Origin: Thermoanaerobaculales bacterium
Lineage (GTDB): Bacteria; Acidobacteriota; Thermoanaerobaculia; Thermoanaerobaculales; Sulfomarinibacteraceae
DNA length: 13,677 nucleotides
Direction: 5' to 3'
Assembly (NCBI GenBank): GCA_029932545.1
Contig: JAOZPW010000062.1
Span: 1 to 13,677 of the forward strand
Part shown: positions 6,980-12,590 of the stretch, one piece after another
How the letters are laid out: each line of letters opens with the position of its first letter
Numbering within the stretch: position 1 is the first letter of the stretch
The notes under the pieces: generated by a model
Told to the model about the DNA's origin: nothing
What the model saw: the letters and a program-made list of their open reading frames with translations, nothing else
The model's database searches: none
Made by a program: the position numbers and the translations under genes

Positions 6980-7873
6980 TTACGGGCTTGAGGCAACAGT
7001 TTCTGTGGACTCGGTTGTCCGTGCCGGCATTCCCGCTTCAAGGGACCACGACCATCCTCGGGTATTTCCCGAGGCAAAGTCATCTGAGAAGAGCGGAAGG
7101 GGCGGACAGTCGACCAGTTCGATTTCGAACAACGTCGGCCAGAACTTGCCGGTGACGAAGAGGCGTCCGGTCGCCTCGTCAAAGGCGATGCCGTTGAGGA
7201 CCTCGGCCCTTTGCCGTTCCGGGGGCAGAAGGCCCGTAAGATCGATCCAGGCAATGACCTGTCCTGAATCCGGTCTGATCCGGGCGATTAGATCGGTCTG
7301 GTACACGTTTGCCAGGATTTCCCCGTGGATGAACTCCAACTCGTTGAGGGAGCTGATCGGGTTCAGTCCATCCCGAACCTGGATCTGCCTGATGGTATCG
7401 AAGTCTTGAGGGTCTCTGAAGGTGAGATAGCTCGTCCCGTTACTCATGATCAGACGGTGTGCGCCATCGGTCAGTCCCCAACCGGATCCGGTGTAGGTGA
7501 ACTGATCGACCAGTTCGAATGAAGCCCTGTCGTAGACGAAGGCGATTTCGGAAGTCCACGTTAACTGGATCAGTCGGTCGTCGAACAGGGTGAGGCCCTC
7601 TCCGAATACGTCCGCTGGAAGCAGGTGGGTCTGTAAGACCGTACCGGTTTCGAGGTCGACGCGACGGAGAGATGACGAACCGGTGATGCCGGTGCTTTCA
7701 TACAATGTCCCATCTCGAAAGAGGAGGCCCTGGGTGTAGGCGCCTTCGTCGTGAGAGTAGGAATGAACGACTGTGTAGCCGCAGACAGGTGTAGTCTGCG
7801 CTTCACTGGTCGAGGCGATAACTCCAGCTGTTATTGCAAGGACAGCAGACAGCCAATGGCCTGCGCGGTTCAA
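6980..7873 (-). CDS. Secreted glutamine cyclotransferase with C-terminal FSDDFASGN tail
   Basis: A 297-residue exported protein of the glutaminyl-peptide cyclotransferase (plant/bacterial five-bladed beta-propeller) family. After an N-terminal signal peptide (about 1-25) come family-typical stretches: HSYSHDEGAYTQGLLF (37-52), YESTG, VFGEGLTLF, QLTW and LNGIAFD with LFVTGKFWP near the end. Such enzymes cyclise N-terminal glutamine to pyroglutamate. The propeller ends near residue 254; the remaining residues include LFSDDFASGNTRGWSW (261-276), a tail not needed for the fold. The start is TTG at 7871-7873, four bases after the stop of the preceding cytochrome gene, so translation is probably coupled; no upstream in-frame ATG was found. 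It is the last gene of the DUF1820/dehydratase/cytochrome cluster. Confidence 0.88.
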   Translation of the reverse strand: MNRAGHWLSAVLAITAGVIASTSEAQTTPVCGYTVVHSYSHDEGAYTQGLLFRDGTLYESTGITGSSSLRRVDLETGTVLQTHLLPADVFGEGLTLFDDRLIQLTWTSEIAFVYDRASFELVDQFTYTGSGWGLTDGAHRLIMSNGTSYLTFRDPQDFDTIRQIQVRDGLNPISSLNELEFIHGEILANVYQTDLIARIRPDSGQVIAWIDLTGLLPPERQRAEVLNGIAFDEATGRLFVTGKFWPTLFEIELVDCPPLPLFSDDFASGNTRGWSWSLEAGMPARTTESTETVASSP

Positions 7874-7877
7874 CAGA

Positions 7878-8219
7878 CTATTCCACGGTCAGAAGCCAGG
7901 CGGCAAGGACAGCCAGATCTTCGTCGCTTGAGTCTGTGACCGGTTGCATCTTCAGATCATACTCAGCGTCCTGCGCCTTAAGGCGGGCGTCGTTCTCAAC
8001 AACCGGTTTTGGATCCCGAAGATAGGTGACCATGGACTGCGGGGAGCCCCAGTGCTCGCTGAGCCCCTTGACCGTGGGTCCATAGCGATTGCCCTCAAGG
8101 TTGGTCCCGTGGCATCGGGGACAGCCCAGATCGCCGTACAGGGTCTCGGGGTCCGGAGGACCGCAGGCTGTTGAGAGTAGAGCGGCGATCGGCAGGATCA
8201 GAGCACCCAAGCGTTTCAT
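7878..8219 (-). CDS. Monohaem lipoprotein cytochrome c
   Basis: A 113-residue predicted lipoprotein: signal MKRLGALILPIAALLSTAC with lipobox cysteine C19, then one haem-attachment site CPRCH (33-37) and a probable axial methionine M91 (LKMQPV). The C-terminal helix is DEDLAVLAAWLLTVE. This is the layout of small class I cytochromes c, here tethered to a membrane and able to carry electrons in the periplasm. The start at 8219 is preferred to an in-frame ATG at 8252 because it opens a clean lipoprotein signal and overlaps the upstream dehydratase stop by 4 nt (ATGA). The oxidase or dehydrogenase it serves is not in the window. Confidence 0.9.
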   Translation of the reverse strand: MKRLGALILPIAALLSTACGPPDPETLYGDLGCPRCHGTNLEGNRYGPTVKGLSEHWGSPQSMVTYLRDPKPVVENDARLKAQDAEYDLKMQPVTDSSDEDLAVLAAWLLTVE

Positions 8220-8551
8220 GACTCCACCAGATGGTCGGCTTTGGCGGCGCACAGAAAGTCGTTACGGCTGAGCCCTTTGACGGTGTGTGTGTTGTAGCTC
8301 AAGGTGCAGGCGTTGTAGCCAACGATCATTTCCGGGTGGTGATCTTCGCGGTGGGAGATCCAGGCGACTGCGTTGACGAATGCCATTGTCTGGTAGTGAT
8401 CTTCGAATTGGTAGGTTTTCTCGATGCAGCCGTCACCGGTCGCCCAGTCGTCAACGTGGGACAGGAGGTGTCCGATGTCGTGTTCAGAAAGTGCGGGCGT
8501 GCCCTCGGGGATCGGTCGGCAAGGTTCCATCACCATCGTGTTGTCGCACAT
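8216..8551 (-). CDS. phhB: Pterin-4a-carbinolamine dehydratase
   Basis: A 111-residue cytoplasmic enzyme of the PCD/DCoH family, which dehydrates 4a-hydroxytetrahydrobiopterin during pterin recycling. The signature EDHHPEM (69-75) with the two active-site histidines, the W and NTHTVKGLSRNDFLCA near the C-terminus are diagnostic, and the length is normal. GAGG is placed before the ATG at 8551. No aromatic amino acid hydroxylase (phhA) is adjacent. Instead the gene is flanked by a DUF1820 gene (9-base gap upstream) and a cytochrome c lipoprotein (4-nt overlap downstream), so its partner reaction must lie elsewhere or its role differs from phenylalanine hydroxylation. Confidence 0.93.
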   Translation of the reverse strand: MCDNTMVMEPCRPIPEGTPALSEHDIGHLLSHVDDWATGDGCIEKTYQFEDHYQTMAFVNAVAWISHREDHHPEMIVGYNACTLSYNTHTVKGLSRNDFLCAAKADHLVES

Positions 8552-8560
8552 AGAAACCTC

Positions 8561-8896
8561 TTAGCCCTTATCCTTCGAGCCGCGTGGGGTGATCAGAGGC
8601 ATCGGAAAGGTCGAGACCTTGCCCTCGCCGTTGCGAATGCGTCCGGAGCCGGCGCGGTCGACCTGGTCGATACGGATGATCGAGTGGATCGGGATGAAGG
8701 TGCGCCTGACGCCCTTGAATTCGTTCTTGAGGCGATCTTCAGAGGAGTCGATCAAAATCTGTGACCGTTCGCCAAAAATCAATTCCTCAACCTCAATGAA
8801 GGCAAACATTTCGCCTTGGCCGACGTTGCGGGCGTAGATCTCGTAGACCTCGCCCTGGTTCATAAAGGAGATGCGGTAAATGGGATCGTCATTCAT
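8561..8896 (-). CDS. DUF1820 family protein
   Basis: A 111-residue soluble protein with the conserved DUF1820 pattern: IYRISFMNQGEVYEIYAR at the start, FIEVEELIFGERSQILIDSSED in the middle and FIPIHSIIRIDQV followed by FPMPL near the end. The length is that of the family. No enzymatic motif, signal or membrane helix is visible and the family has no established function that I know of. It is the first gene of a four-gene cluster (9 bases before phhB). No obvious ribosome binding site precedes its ATG, and a heptamer tandem repeat begins about 20 bases upstream, within the expected leader or promoter. Confidence 0.85.
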   Translation of the reverse strand: MNDDPIYRISFMNQGEVYEIYARNVGQGEMFAFIEVEELIFGERSQILIDSSEDRLKNEFKGVRRTFIPIHSIIRIDQVDRAGSGRIRNGEGKVSTFPMPLITPRGSKDKG

Positions 8897-8916
8897 CGGG
8901 GTGAAGGTAGCATAGA

Positions 8917-8970
8917 AGCTCTCAGCTATCAGCTATCAGCTATCAGCTCTCAGCTCTCAGCTATCAGCTC
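8917..8970. repeat. AGCT(A/C)TC heptamer tandem repeat
   Basis: About 7.6 copies of the 7-bp unit AGCTATC or AGCTCTC run without interruption between the DUF1820 start (8896) and the next repeat. In one plus frame it encodes SYQLSAIS-type peptides that are often mis-annotated as proteins. Similar heptamer runs occur in many bacterial genomes. It lies in the leader or promoter region of the DUF1820 operon, so copy number could alter spacing, but no effect is shown by the sequence. Confidence 0.9.
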
Positions 8971-8997
8971 AGGCGCCTGCAACAATCATGAAATAGC

Positions 8998-9027
8998 CAC
9001 AAAGAGGCACGAAGAGGCACAAAGAGA
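8998..9027. repeat. Three CAC(A/G)AAGAG(G/A) decamers
   Basis: CACAAAGAGG, CACGAAGAGG and CACAAAGAGA stand directly end to end, 28 bases beyond the heptamer repeat and just before the truncated reading frame that follows. They belong to the same loose class of intergenic AAAGA-rich repeats as those at 27 and 6873. Confidence 0.8.
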
Positions 9028-9060
9028 GAAGCCAAAGGGAAATCGTTCCCACCGATACCG

Positions 9061-9327
9061 GTGCTGACCGAGCACGGGCGCAGTCTGCGGGTGACGGGTA
9101 TGACCCACTCATTGCTGCTTCGAGGACGCAGGGCCACCATTTTTTCTGTTGAGGATTCTAAGGAGGAACGCCAACTCACTACCGACGAAGCGCCTGAGGG
9201 GCTCGAACTCCTGGCCTGGCTTTCGGACCACGAGGAACGGCCGATTCCGAGCTTTACGGAAGCTGCACCTCTCGAGATCGATCCCGAGGCACTGGATGAG
9301 CTTCGTGAGCTCGGCTACCTCGAGTGA
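9061..9327 (+). pseudogene. Probable sulfatase-like C-terminal fragment
   Basis: The reading frame ends with LEIDPEALDELRELGYLE and contains ATIFSVEDSKEERQL followed by a hydrophobic/acidic helix. This order resembles the last 70-90 residues of bacterial arylsulfatase-type alkaline phosphatase-superfamily proteins, where a conserved 'LYDLxxDPxEQxxL' strand and a closing 'LxxLGYL' motif occur. The frame stays open upstream to a stop at 8989-8991 but runs into the decamer repeat, has only GTG (9061) or ATG (9100) as starts, and neither has a good ribosome binding site. I read it as a gene remnant cut off by the repeat region. A short functional protein cannot be excluded. Confidence 0.4.
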
Positions 9328-9368
9328 AGGTATTAGCGACCAGCCTCTTCGCCCTGTTACCATATGCG

Positions 9369-9390
9369 CCCCGGCATTCCGGGGTGGAGG
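9369..9390 (+). promoter_or_regulatory. Hairpin abutting the mqnD ribosome binding site
   Basis: CCCCGG-CATT-CCGGGG (9369-9384) forms a perfect 6-bp GC-only hairpin immediately before TGGAGG (9385-9390), which lies 4 bases before the mqnD ATG at 9395. The hairpin could expose or shield the ribosome binding site. The sequence shows the structure, not the effect. Confidence 0.45.
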
Positions 9391-9394
9391 AACG

Positions 9395-10225
9395 ATGACC
9401 CTAATTCGAGTGGCACATTCGCCTGATTCCGACGACGCATTCATGTTCTACGCCTTGGCGAAGGAGTTGATCGACACCGGCGCCTACCGGTTCGAACATG
9501 TTCTCTCCGACATCGAGACCCTCAACACCAAAGCCTTCGAAGGCACTTACGAGGTGTCGGCAGTTTCGATCCACGCCTATGCTCACCTCGACGATCGTTA
9601 TGCCCTCCTGAGTTCGGGTGCGTCGATGGGTGATGGTTATGGGCCGATCGTTGTTGCCCGCAAAGACATTGAGTCCAAGGATTTACGGAGGTGTGTGGTT
9701 GCCGTTCCCGGGAAACTGACCTCGGCGGCGTTGGCCCTTCAGATGTGGATGCCTGGCCTCAAGACTGCCGTGCTGCCTTTCGATGCGATTGGTCCGGCCG
9801 TGATGGCCGGGGAGGTCGATGCCGGCGTGGTGATCCACGAGGGGCAGTTGACCTGGAAAGACGAAGGCCTCCACCTTGTTCAGGACCTTGGAGTGTGGTG
9901 GCACGAGGAGACCGGTGGACTGCCCTTGCCCTTGGGCGGCAACGTGGTCCGTCGCGATCTGGGAGAAAAGGCAATCACAGAGGTCTCCGCACTCCTGAGA
10001 GAGTCCATTGAGTTCTCTCTCAGCCATCGTGAGCTGGCCCTGGACTATGCCCTGGACTACGGTCGAGGCCTCGATCGAGATAGGGCCGACCAGTTTGTCG
10101 GCATGTACGTCAACGAACTGACGGTCGACTACGGTGAGCGGGGTCGGAAGGCCATGCGGTTGTTCCTTGAAAGGGCTCACGTTCAGGGGTTGATCCCAAA
10201 GGTGCCGACTTTAGATTTTTGCTAA
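9395..10225 (+). CDS. mqnD: 1,4-dihydroxy-6-naphthoate synthase of the futalosine menaquinone route
   Basis: A 276-residue enzyme of the MqnD family (periplasmic-binding-protein-like fold, cytoplasmic). The N-terminal motif AHSPDSDDAFMFYAL (residues 7-21) is diagnostic, followed by DIETLNTKAFEGTYEVSAVS, GDGYGPIVVA and a GGLPLPLGGNVV segment. MqnD converts cyclic dehypoxanthine futalosine to 1,4-dihydroxy-6-naphthoate in menaquinone synthesis. The start at 9395 has GGTGGAGG upstream and gives the normal family length; the frame is open further 5' but without family sequence. It stands alone on the plus strand; other mqn genes are not in the window. The pathway implies menaquinone, a plausible substrate of the NrfD-type complex at the start of the window. 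Confidence 0.95.
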   Translation: MTLIRVAHSPDSDDAFMFYALAKELIDTGAYRFEHVLSDIETLNTKAFEGTYEVSAVSIHAYAHLDDRYALLSSGASMGDGYGPIVVARKDIESKDLRRCVVAVPGKLTSAALALQMWMPGLKTAVLPFDAIGPAVMAGEVDAGVVIHEGQLTWKDEGLHLVQDLGVWWHEETGGLPLPLGGNVVRRDLGEKAITEVSALLRESIEFSLSHRELALDYALDYGRGLDRDRADQFVGMYVNELTVDYGERGRKAMRLFLERAHVQGLIPKVPTLDFC

Positions 10226-10260
10226 TGTGAGGCCGGGGATGAAGCGCCGGCTCCGTGTGC

Positions 10261-10310
10261 TTATTGGCTTTCTGGGGTGTTGGTCTGTGTGGCATTCTCG
10301 AAGCCAATAA
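10261..10310. repeat. 10-bp inverted repeat downstream of mqnD
   Basis: TTATTGGCTT (10261-10270) is repeated in inverse as AAGCCAATAA (10301-10310) around a 30-base loop, starting 36 bases after the mqnD stop. It has no T-run typical of an intrinsic terminator. It may be a 3' structure of the mqnD message or part of the repeat cluster that follows. Confidence 0.6.
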
Positions 10311-10331
10311 TCCCACGAACCCGCCGCTAGA

Positions 10332-10381
10332 GGCGCTTCGCGCCAGGGATATTTCTAACCCGAGGATACGCGAAGCGTATC
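10332..10381. repeat. Pair of GAA/TTC-loop hairpins (REP-like)
   Basis: GGCGC-TTC-GCGCC (10332-10344) and GATACGC-GAA-GCGTATC (10365-10381) are perfect hairpins with 3-base loops that are complements of one another. Each holds GCTTCGCG or its reverse complement CGCGAAGC, so they are inverted with respect to each other, as in REP/BIME elements. No transposase is visible. Confidence 0.6.
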
Positions 10382-10385
10382 TAAC

Positions 10386-10461
10386 AGGATCCTGAAGGGC
10401 AGAGGCCACGAGCCCTCTCCAACTCCCTGTTCTGTAATAGGCCTATGCCCTTCAGGATCCT
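10386..10461. repeat. 22-bp inverted repeat overlapping the parA stop
   Basis: AGGATCCTGAAGGGCA (10386-10401) is matched perfectly in inverse at 10446-10461. After a single mismatch the arms continue for 5 bp (10403-10407 with 10440-10444), enclosing a 32-base loop. The right arm contains the last two codons and the TGA stop of the minus-strand parA gene. It could act as a 3' mRNA stem for parA or be the trace of a small inserted palindromic element; no U-tract follows. Confidence 0.75.
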
Positions 10462-11216
10462 ATGTTCTCGTACAGCTCCCAGAACTGCTTGGCCACCTTG
10501 TGGCGAGGCGCCAGGTAGGGCAGGGGCATCGCCGCTTCGTGGCTTTCCCTGACCTTGACCGAAGCGGACAGGTAGGGCTCGAGCACCGGCAGTTCATCTT
10601 CGAGCAGTTCGTCAACCAGGCGCTGGGGGAGGCGGGCACGAGCCTGGAATTGATTGACGATGATACCTTTGACATCCAGTCCGGGATTATGATCCTCGCG
10701 GACCTCCTCGACGTCTTCCAGCAGGTTGTAGAGAGCGCGCCGTGAGAAATCGTCACAATCAAAGGGAATCAGGCAGCTGTCGGCTGCGATCAGCGCGGAG
10801 AGTGTGAAGAAATTCATTGCCGGCGGTGTGTCCAGGAATACGGCGTCATAATCGTCGAGGTCGTTGAGGGCATCGCGGAGCTTGTAGATCTTGTGCTTGG
10901 CCTCCAGCTTGGACTGCAGGTCTTCGAGATCTCGGCTGGCCGGCATGATATGAAGGTCTTCAAAGCGGGTATGGTGAACGAACGACTTGGCGCCGTCCTT
11001 GAATATGCTGAACCCCAATGATTGTTCAAAGAGCCCAGAAATGTTGGGTTTCAGATCGTTGGCCTCGTCGCCCAGAAGATAGTGGCTGGAGTTCGCCTGG
11101 GGGTCGAGGTCAACAACGAGGGTTCGGTGGCCCTGCAAGGCACTGACCGCGGCGAGGTTACAGGCGATCGTGCTCTTGCCGACACCGCCTTTTTGATTGA
11201 ATACGACCCAACGCAT
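10452..11216 (-). CDS. Orphan ParA/MinD-family ATPase
   Basis: A 254-residue ATPase with deviant Walker A KGGVGKST (9-16), Walker A' VVDLDPQ (34-40) and Walker B AVFLDTPP (125-132), followed by a normal ParA C-terminal part. These proteins dimerise with ATP, often bind DNA nonspecifically, and position cargo such as chromosomes, plasmids or protein assemblies. AGGAGG lies 5 bases before the ATG at 11216. No ParB, parS site or other cargo gene is adjacent, so the cargo is unknown; it lacks the N-terminal DNA-binding extension of plasmid ParA (type Ia). The final codons and stop lie in a long inverted repeat. The neighbour upstream is divergent and unrelated in sequence. Confidence 0.9.
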   Translation of the reverse strand: MRWVVFNQKGGVGKSTIACNLAAVSALQGHRTLVVDLDPQANSSHYLLGDEANDLKPNISGLFEQSLGFSIFKDGAKSFVHHTRFEDLHIMPASRDLEDLQSKLEAKHKIYKLRDALNDLDDYDAVFLDTPPAMNFFTLSALIAADSCLIPFDCDDFSRRALYNLLEDVEEVREDHNPGLDVKGIIVNQFQARARLPQRLVDELLEDELPVLEPYLSASVKVRESHEAAMPLPYLAPRHKVAKQFWELYENIGS

Positions 11217-11312
11217 GGAGGCCTCCTAGGGTGAAGAGGCGTATCTGTGCCCTCTTCGAAATGCACTTGAAGCAAAGTACACGGAATGCCGCACTGCGTC
11301 AAGATCTAAGGA

Positions 11313-11341
11313 GGGGGAGCAGGGGAGCAGGGGAGAGGGGG
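11313..11341 (+). repeat. G-quadruplex-forming G4-AGCA repeat tract
   Basis: Four runs of 5, 4, 4 and 5 guanines are separated by AGCA, AGCA and AGA on the plus strand, meeting the classic G-quadruplex pattern. The tract continues as a purine-rich stretch to about 11362. It lies between divergent parA (start 11216) and the gene at 11415, so it could influence either promoter. The gap 11217-11414 shows no gene. Confidence 0.75.
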
Positions 11342-11414
11342 AGGAAGGATGAAGGGGAAGGACGCTTTTTCAAAGAAGGGTCATCATTTCATCCTCCCAG
11401 CGTAAAATAGTCTC

Positions 11415-12029
11415 ATGGGAATGGATTCGTCCACCACCTCGTCTTCCAGTGCGCGGCGACGCCAATCGCCTGGCTCTCCGGTGCTTCTTTGGGTTATCGT
11501 CAGTGTGGTGATCCTGGTCGTTGTACTGGTGGCGACCCGGTCGGCGGAGGAGGACCCCCCTTTGGTCACCCCAACACCAACCGTCCTGCCCATCGACAGC
11601 CCGACTCCGATTCTGCCGACTCCAACGCCGACTCCGACTCCGACACCGACCGTGATTCCGGCGGAGGGACCGACTCCGATGCCGACTCCAACTCCGACTC
11701 CCACTCTGATTCCTCTCCCGACTCGACGACCTCCACGGGTACCGGACGAACCGCCGCATTGCGTCGCCGTTCGGTGGGCTATCACGGAAAACACACCGCG
11801 ACTGGGGCACAATTTTGTCGAGATCGAGGTGACGAATCATTGTGATCGGGATCTCAAGCCCGACGACCTCTGGTTCGAAGTCACTGGCTGGAGGCATGGG
11901 GGTCTGGTCCAAAGTGTCCGGGCGAAGCCATACGAAGGGGCGAGGCGCGAGCGAACGACGACCCTCGCCGTCGATCTGCCGGGATCAGTCGATTGGTATG
12001 ACGAGATCACAGTGAGGCTGTTGCCTTAG
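11415..12029 (+). CDS. Membrane-anchored protein with Pro-Thr repeat linker
   Basis: A 204-residue protein of unknown function. A Ser-rich basic N-terminus (ARRRQ at 13-17) precedes one hydrophobic helix (about 23-41), predicted to hold the protein in the inner membrane with the rest outside. Residues 52-103 are a low-complexity PT-repeat linker (runs of TPTPTPTPT) of the kind that spans cell-wall or periplasmic space. The last 90 residues form a small, probably beta-rich domain with two cysteines (C116, C143) that could form a disulfide; I recognise no family. No clear ribosome binding site precedes the ATG at 11415, and ATG at 11421 is an alternative. An antisense frame encodes VG repeats from the same repetitive DNA and is not taken as a gene. 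Confidence 0.6.
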   Translation: MGMDSSTTSSSSARRRQSPGSPVLLWVIVSVVILVVVLVATRSAEEDPPLVTPTPTVLPIDSPTPILPTPTPTPTPTPTVIPAEGPTPMPTPTPTPTLIPLPTRRPPRVPDEPPHCVAVRWAITENTPRLGHNFVEIEVTNHCDRDLKPDDLWFEVTGWRHGGLVQSVRAKPYEGARRERTTTLAVDLPGSVDWYDEITVRLLP

Positions 12030-12040
12030 AGCTCGAATTT

Positions 12041-12120
12041 GGGCAATTTGCCCAACGACAATTAAAACTGGGATGTCCAGTTCTAGTTGTCGTCGGGCAG
12101 CAATTCGTCGAACGAATTGC
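12041..12120. repeat. Three consecutive palindromes after the PT-repeat gene
   Basis: GGGCAA-T-TTGCCC (12041-12053) is followed by 21-bp arms with three mismatches (12051-12071 with 12077-12097, loop GATGT) and then a perfect 9-bp hairpin (12100-12108 with 12112-12120, loop CGA). The first two overlap by three bases and cannot both form fully. They begin 12 bases after the stop of the upstream gene. They may act in 3' end formation or be a REP-like mobile element; there is no T-run. Confidence 0.65.
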
Positions 12121-12247
12121 ATGGGGGAGGGTGCCGTGCTGGTTCGATGAAAATCAAGAGCGCCCTCTCGGACGGGACGTGCCTCTAAGATTAGTCAAGG
12201 TCTTTTCTTCGAAGAATTGTCCTTCCCCCGTCGTCGTTGGTCCGAAG

Positions 12248-12273
12248 AATTAAATAGTGTCCCCTATAGAATT
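12248..12273. repeat. Imperfect inverted repeat around TGTCCC
   Basis: AATTAAATAG and CTATAGAATT (8 of 10 paired) flank TGTCCC, directly before the open frame of the regulator remnant. From memory, AAATAGNNNTGTCCCCTA-like sequences often flank REP-associated (RAYT) or IS200-like elements in environmental genomes. No transposase is present, so this would be a nonautonomous trace or a scar. The rest of 12121-12247 shows no gene, only a CGAAGAATT direct repeat (12211 and 12243). Confidence 0.35.
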
Positions 12274-12491
12274 CTCACATCCTCGCCAAGATCGCTCTGG
12301 CTTTCGACGTCAGCGCCGACGTGCTCGTCTTCGACGATAGCGGCGGCGTCGCCGCCCAGAAACTCGGCACGGCGCTACTGAGACGTTTCGAAAGGGTGAT
12401 TGAGCTTCCCGAAAGGGAACGCGACGCCGTTCTCGTGCTCATCGATTCCGTCATCGCAAAACAGGCGATTCGTGAGGTTATTCAAGGGTGA
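12270..12491 (+). pseudogene. 5'-truncated XRE/HTH-type regulator remnant
   Basis: In one plus frame, from just after a TAG at 12267 to TGA at 12489-12491, the translation reads LAKIALAFDVSADVLVFDD near its start and ends with a helical segment containing ELPERERDAVLVLIDSVIAKQ. This is the order found in the second half of HTH_3/XRE regulators: the last helices of the DNA-binding domain ('L.KIA.AL.VS.D.L') followed by an acidic linker and a C-terminal helix. The N-terminal recognition helices and any start codon are missing, and a palindromic TGTCCC sequence abuts the truncation. It is therefore a decayed or disrupted gene; neighbours give no hint of its former role. Confidence 0.55.
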
Positions 12492-12501
12492 GAAGAACAA
12501 A

Positions 12502-12523
12502 CCCAGGGGCGTGAGCCCCTGGG
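12502..12523 (+). repeat. 9-bp GC hairpin CCCAGGGGC-GTGA-GCCCCTGGG
   Basis: A perfect 9-bp stem with a GTGA tetraloop lies 10 bases after the stop of the regulator remnant. It could have been its terminator, but the following CTAATCAATC is not a T-run. Similar CCCAGGGG...CCCCTGGG stems recur in Planctomycetota/Acidobacteriota intergenic DNA as I remember it. Confidence 0.6.
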
Positions 12524-12552
12524 CTAATCAATCAAGAAGTACCGGAAGTATC

Positions 12553-12590
12553 TGACCTGTCACCTGTTGATGAGTATTTGACCTGTCACC
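12553..12590. repeat. Direct repeat TGACCTGTCACC, two copies
   Basis: TGACCTGTCACC occurs at 12553-12564 and 12579-12590, 26 bases apart start to start, each preceded by GTAT. The second copy overlaps the stop codon (12586-12588) of the minus-strand lipoprotein gene. The motif contains GGTGACAGGTCA in inverse and may be an element end or a binding site. Confidence 0.6.

Noticed and set aside
8917..8970. Possible CRISPR array
   Set aside because: The unit is 7 bp with no spacers between copies; no cas gene is in the window.
8816..9067. Plus-strand frame with YQLSAISSQLSAIS
   Set aside because: It is the heptamer tandem repeat read as protein, a well-known spurious gene call, fused to antisense DUF1820 sequence.
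11370..11912. Minus-strand frames encoding VGVGVG or SRSRS repeats
   Set aside because: They are mirror translations of the CCGACT repeat that encodes the PT stalk on the plus strand; they have no signal, start context or domain.
12041..12120. Classic intrinsic terminator for the PT-repeat gene
   Set aside because: The palindromes are strong, but no T-run follows on either strand, so I list them as repeats of uncertain role.
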